The position numbers and the translations under genes are program-made. Under the pieces are notes generated by a model. It saw only the letters and a program-made list of their open reading frames with translations. It was not told the DNA's origin and did not search any database. A stretch of 64,000 nt of DNA from Pseudobutyrivibrio sp. ACV-2 (GTDB taxonomy: Bacteria > Bacillota > Clostridia > Lachnospirales > Lachnospiraceae): positions 74,408 through 138,407 of the forward strand of contig NZ_FNQZ01000007.1 in assembly GCF_900107545.1 (NCBI RefSeq). Reading direction: 5' to 3'. Positions 62,117 through 64,000 of this stretch are shown piece after piece (the first letter of the stretch is position 1; every line of letters begins with the position of its first letter).

Positions 62117-64000
62117 AAAAAGTAATTATTTTTGGTGGTACAACAGAGGGAAGAAGACTTGCGGAAATTTTAGTGAAGGCAAAGGTCTCCTGCATCTATT
62201 GTGTTGCAACAGAATATGGTAAACAGCCTGTGATGGAGTCTGACTATTTGCGCATTCATCAGGGACGCATGGATTCGAAAGCCATGACTGAACTTTATGA
62301 GCAGCAGGAGCCAGATGCAATCGTGGATGCCACGCATCCTTTTGCCCAGCTTGTGAAAACTGAAATAGAAAACAGCATATTTGCATACAGAGACGTTCCA
62401 TTTTTCAGATTGGCAAGAGATGAAGAGGAAGGCCTTGACTATAGTAACTGCTATTTCTTCAATGACATAGAGGAATGTATTCGAGCCTTAAAAAATACTA
62501 AAGGTACTATTTTTCTTACAACAGGCAGTAAGGAGCTAAAAGCCTTCTGTGGAGACGAAGAACTTAAAGAGCGTCTCATAGCCAGAGTCATTCCAAGCGA
62601 AGAAAGCATAAAGATATGTTATGACAATGGCTTAAAGGGAAATCAGATTATAGCCATGCAGGGACCATTTTCTGCAGGTATGAATCTGGCATTTTTAAAG
62701 GATAGTCAGGCTCAGGTTCTTGTCATGAAGGAAGGTGGCAAATCCAGTGGACAGCGTGAGAGAATAGTTGCCGCCAATAAGCTTGGAGTAAAGGTATTCA
62801 TTTTAAAGCGCCCAGAGGAAAAGATGGATGCCATGAATTTTGTTCAAGTGAAGAATACTTTGTTTGAAATGTTTAATCTTGCAGAGGATGTAGATGACAT
62901 CACCCCGGATATAAAACTTTCTGTTACTCTTGCTGGATTTGGCATGGGCTTTGGCTCTATCACAAGTGAAGTGCAAACTGCCATAAATGAAGCTGACTAT
63001 ATCTTTGGCGCTTCCCGCATGCTCGTTGGAATAGATAGAGATTGTAAAAAATATCCTTATTATCTTGCTAAGGATATAGTTCCGGTTTTAGAAGAAATAG
63101 CAGCAGAAATTAAGTTTGGTAAAAAGCGAGTTGTTATACTATTCTCTGGTGACACAGGCTTTTATAGTGGCTCTAAAAAACTTAAAGAAGCTATTGAAAA
63201 GCTGGCTTTTTGTACCATTAAAATCATGCCAGGAATTTCCTCTATATGTGCACTTGCAGCAAGGACCTCAGAAAGCTGGGAGGATGGCGTTATAGTAAGC
63301 ACCCATGGAACAGATGAGACATACTGGAAGCCAAGACTTACAGATGCAGTTCTATATAATAAAAAAACATTTGCACTTACATCAGGAAGTGAAGATGTAC
63401 GCCAAATTGGCGAGATGCTGGTAGAACTGGCAGAAAAACACCAGATGAAATTCCAGATTTACGCAGGTGTGAATCTATATTCAAATGAAAAGGTGCTTAA
63501 TTTGACGCCTGAGAAGTGCAGCATTTTTAGTGAAGAGGGACTTTGTACACTGTTGATTAAAAACGTAAATGCGAAGTGTAGGTTTTGTGCACCAGGTCTA
63601 GTTGACGACACATTTATACGTGACCAGGTTCCAATGTCAAAGGAAGAAATCAGAGAGCTATCTATCTGCAAACTTCGACCTACAAAAAATGCAGTAGTAT
63701 ACGATATTGGAAGCGGTACAGGCTCAGTAGCAGTGGAGCTTGCTATGTTAGACCCAACCATACAGGTTTTTGCAATTGAGCTTAAACCGGAAGCCTGTGA
63801 GCTAATCAGTAAAAACGTAGCGAAATATAATCTTCATAACGTTACCGTGGTAGAAGGAGCAGCCCCTGATATGCTTATTGATTTACCAGCTCCGACCCAC
63901 GTATTTATAGGCGGCAGTGCAGGACGCTTGGGCGACATCATAAATACTCTACAATCAAAGGCATCAGATATCAAAATAGTAGTAAATTCTGTCACCATAG
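62113..64000 (+). CDS. CbiJ-CbiE-CbiT fusion (precorrin-6A reductase + C5,15-methyltransferase + C12 decarboxylase), 3' end outside window
   Basis: The frame is open for 629 codons to the last base. Residues 1-255 are CbiJ-like (IIFGGTTEGRRLAE, VDATHPFAQLV, AMQGPFSAGMN), the NADH-dependent reductase. Residues about 268-470 are CbiE-like (VTLAGFGMGFGSIT, SGDTGFYSGSKKL, IMPGISSICALAA). From about 500 it is CbiT-like (YDIGSGTGSVAVELA, a SAM-binding loop). CbiE-CbiT fusions are well known; adding CbiJ makes three successive steps in one chain. The ATG overlaps the cbiH stop by 4 nt. Confidence 0.9.
   Translation, partial: MKKVIIFGGTTEGRRLAEILVKAKVSCIYCVATEYGKQPVMESDYLRIHQGRMDSKAMTELYEQQEPDAIVDATHPFAQLVKTEIENSIFAYRDVPFFRLARDEEEGLDYSNCYFFNDIEECIRALKNTKGTIFLTTGSKELKAFCGDEELKERLIARVIPSEESIKICYDNGLKGNQIIAMQGPFSAGMNLAFLKDSQAQVLVMKEGGKSSGQRERIVAANKLGVKVFILKRPEEKMDAMNFVQVKNTLFEMFNLAEDVDDITPDIKLSVTLAGFGMGFGSITSEVQTAINEADYIFGASRMLVGIDRDCKKYPYYLAKDIVPVLEEIAAEIKFGKKRVVILFSGDTGFYSGSKKLKEAIEKLAFCTIKIMPGISSICALAARTSESWEDGVIVSTHGTDETYWKPRLTDAVLYNKKTFALTSGSEDVRQIGEMLVELAEKHQMKFQIYAGVNLYSNEKVLNLTPEKCSIFSEEGLCTLLIKNVNAKCRFCAPGLVDDTFIRDQVPMSKEEIRELSICKLRPTKNAVVYDIGSGTGSVAVELAMLDPTIQVFAIELKPEACELISKNVAKYNLHNVTVVEGAAPDMLIDLPAPTHVFIGGSAGRLGDIINTLQSKASDIKIVVNSVTI

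Noticed and set aside
62126-62401. Minus-strand ORF in the last gene
   Set aside because: It is fully inside the clear CbiJ coding sequence on the plus strand.
1-64000. tRNA or rRNA genes
   Set aside because: I looked in the intergenic gaps and saw no cloverleaf or rRNA signature; the 37.6-kb palindrome does not fold as a tRNA.

Overview
The window looks like chromosome of an anaerobic, low-GC Gram-positive bacterium of the class Clostridia. A Butyrivibrio/Pseudobutyrivibrio-like member of the Lachnospiraceae is my best guess. The reasons are AT-rich DNA with strong AGGAGG ribosome sites, the [FeFe]-hydrogenase maturases HydE/HydG/HydF, the anaerobic (cobalt-early) cobalamin pathway, a serine-rich repeat adhesin beside Asp2, and an ftsZ-containing division cluster of Gram-positive type. 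The family assignment is inference; no rRNA gene is present.

Layout. 1-4.4 kb: 3' end of a huge serine-rich surface protein, a polytopic membrane protein and Asp2 (adhesin glycosylation/export). 4.4-12 kb: a transglutaminase-like exported protein, an FtsX-type ABC exporter pair and a large unknown exported protein. 12-20 kb: an orphan AAA ATPase, thrC, citrate synthase and PEP carboxykinase on divergent promoters, a structured RNA that may be 6S RNA, and a YihY membrane protein. 19.8-25.6 kb: queA, pheS, pheT, a PilZ protein and lgt. 25.6-34.2 kb: the division and wall cluster mraZ-rsmH-ftsL-pbp-mraY-ftsW-ftsQ-ftsZ, headed by four MraZ-type boxes. 34.2-36.2 kb: a chemoreceptor. 36.5-40.4 kb: hydE-hydG-hydF. 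41-48 kb: a thioesterase, argS, an rRNA methyltransferase, a YitT protein, and a Tet(M)-like GTPase fused to a NYN/Rae1-like nuclease. 48-50.5 kb: a PAS-GGDEF-EAL-PAS protein. 50.5-64 kb: a cobalamin-riboswitch-led locus with an exported CbiK, a corrinoid-type ABC importer, and cbiC, cbiD, cbiP, cobM, cbiG, cbiH and cbiJ-E-T.

The most unusual layer is a dispersed palindromic repeat of about 45 bp. It has two hairpins followed by GGATGAGG, and nine copies or traces are found here. Its stems covary between copies. Several copies sit directly after stop codons inside operons, and three supply the Shine-Dalgarno of the next gene. One copy encodes the C-terminus of an ABC ATPase, and one degenerate copy appears to be coding sequence inside the rRNA methyltransferase. 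A pair in inverted orientation brackets a DUF559 (Vsr-like endonuclease) gene, forming a unit of about 500 bp. This unit sits at the start of cobM and has produced an in-frame DUF559-CobM fusion. Some gene ends next to these palindromes switch abruptly to A/C-ending codons. This repeat/endonuclease unit is my main candidate for an undescribed system; the Tet(M)-NYN fusion is the second.
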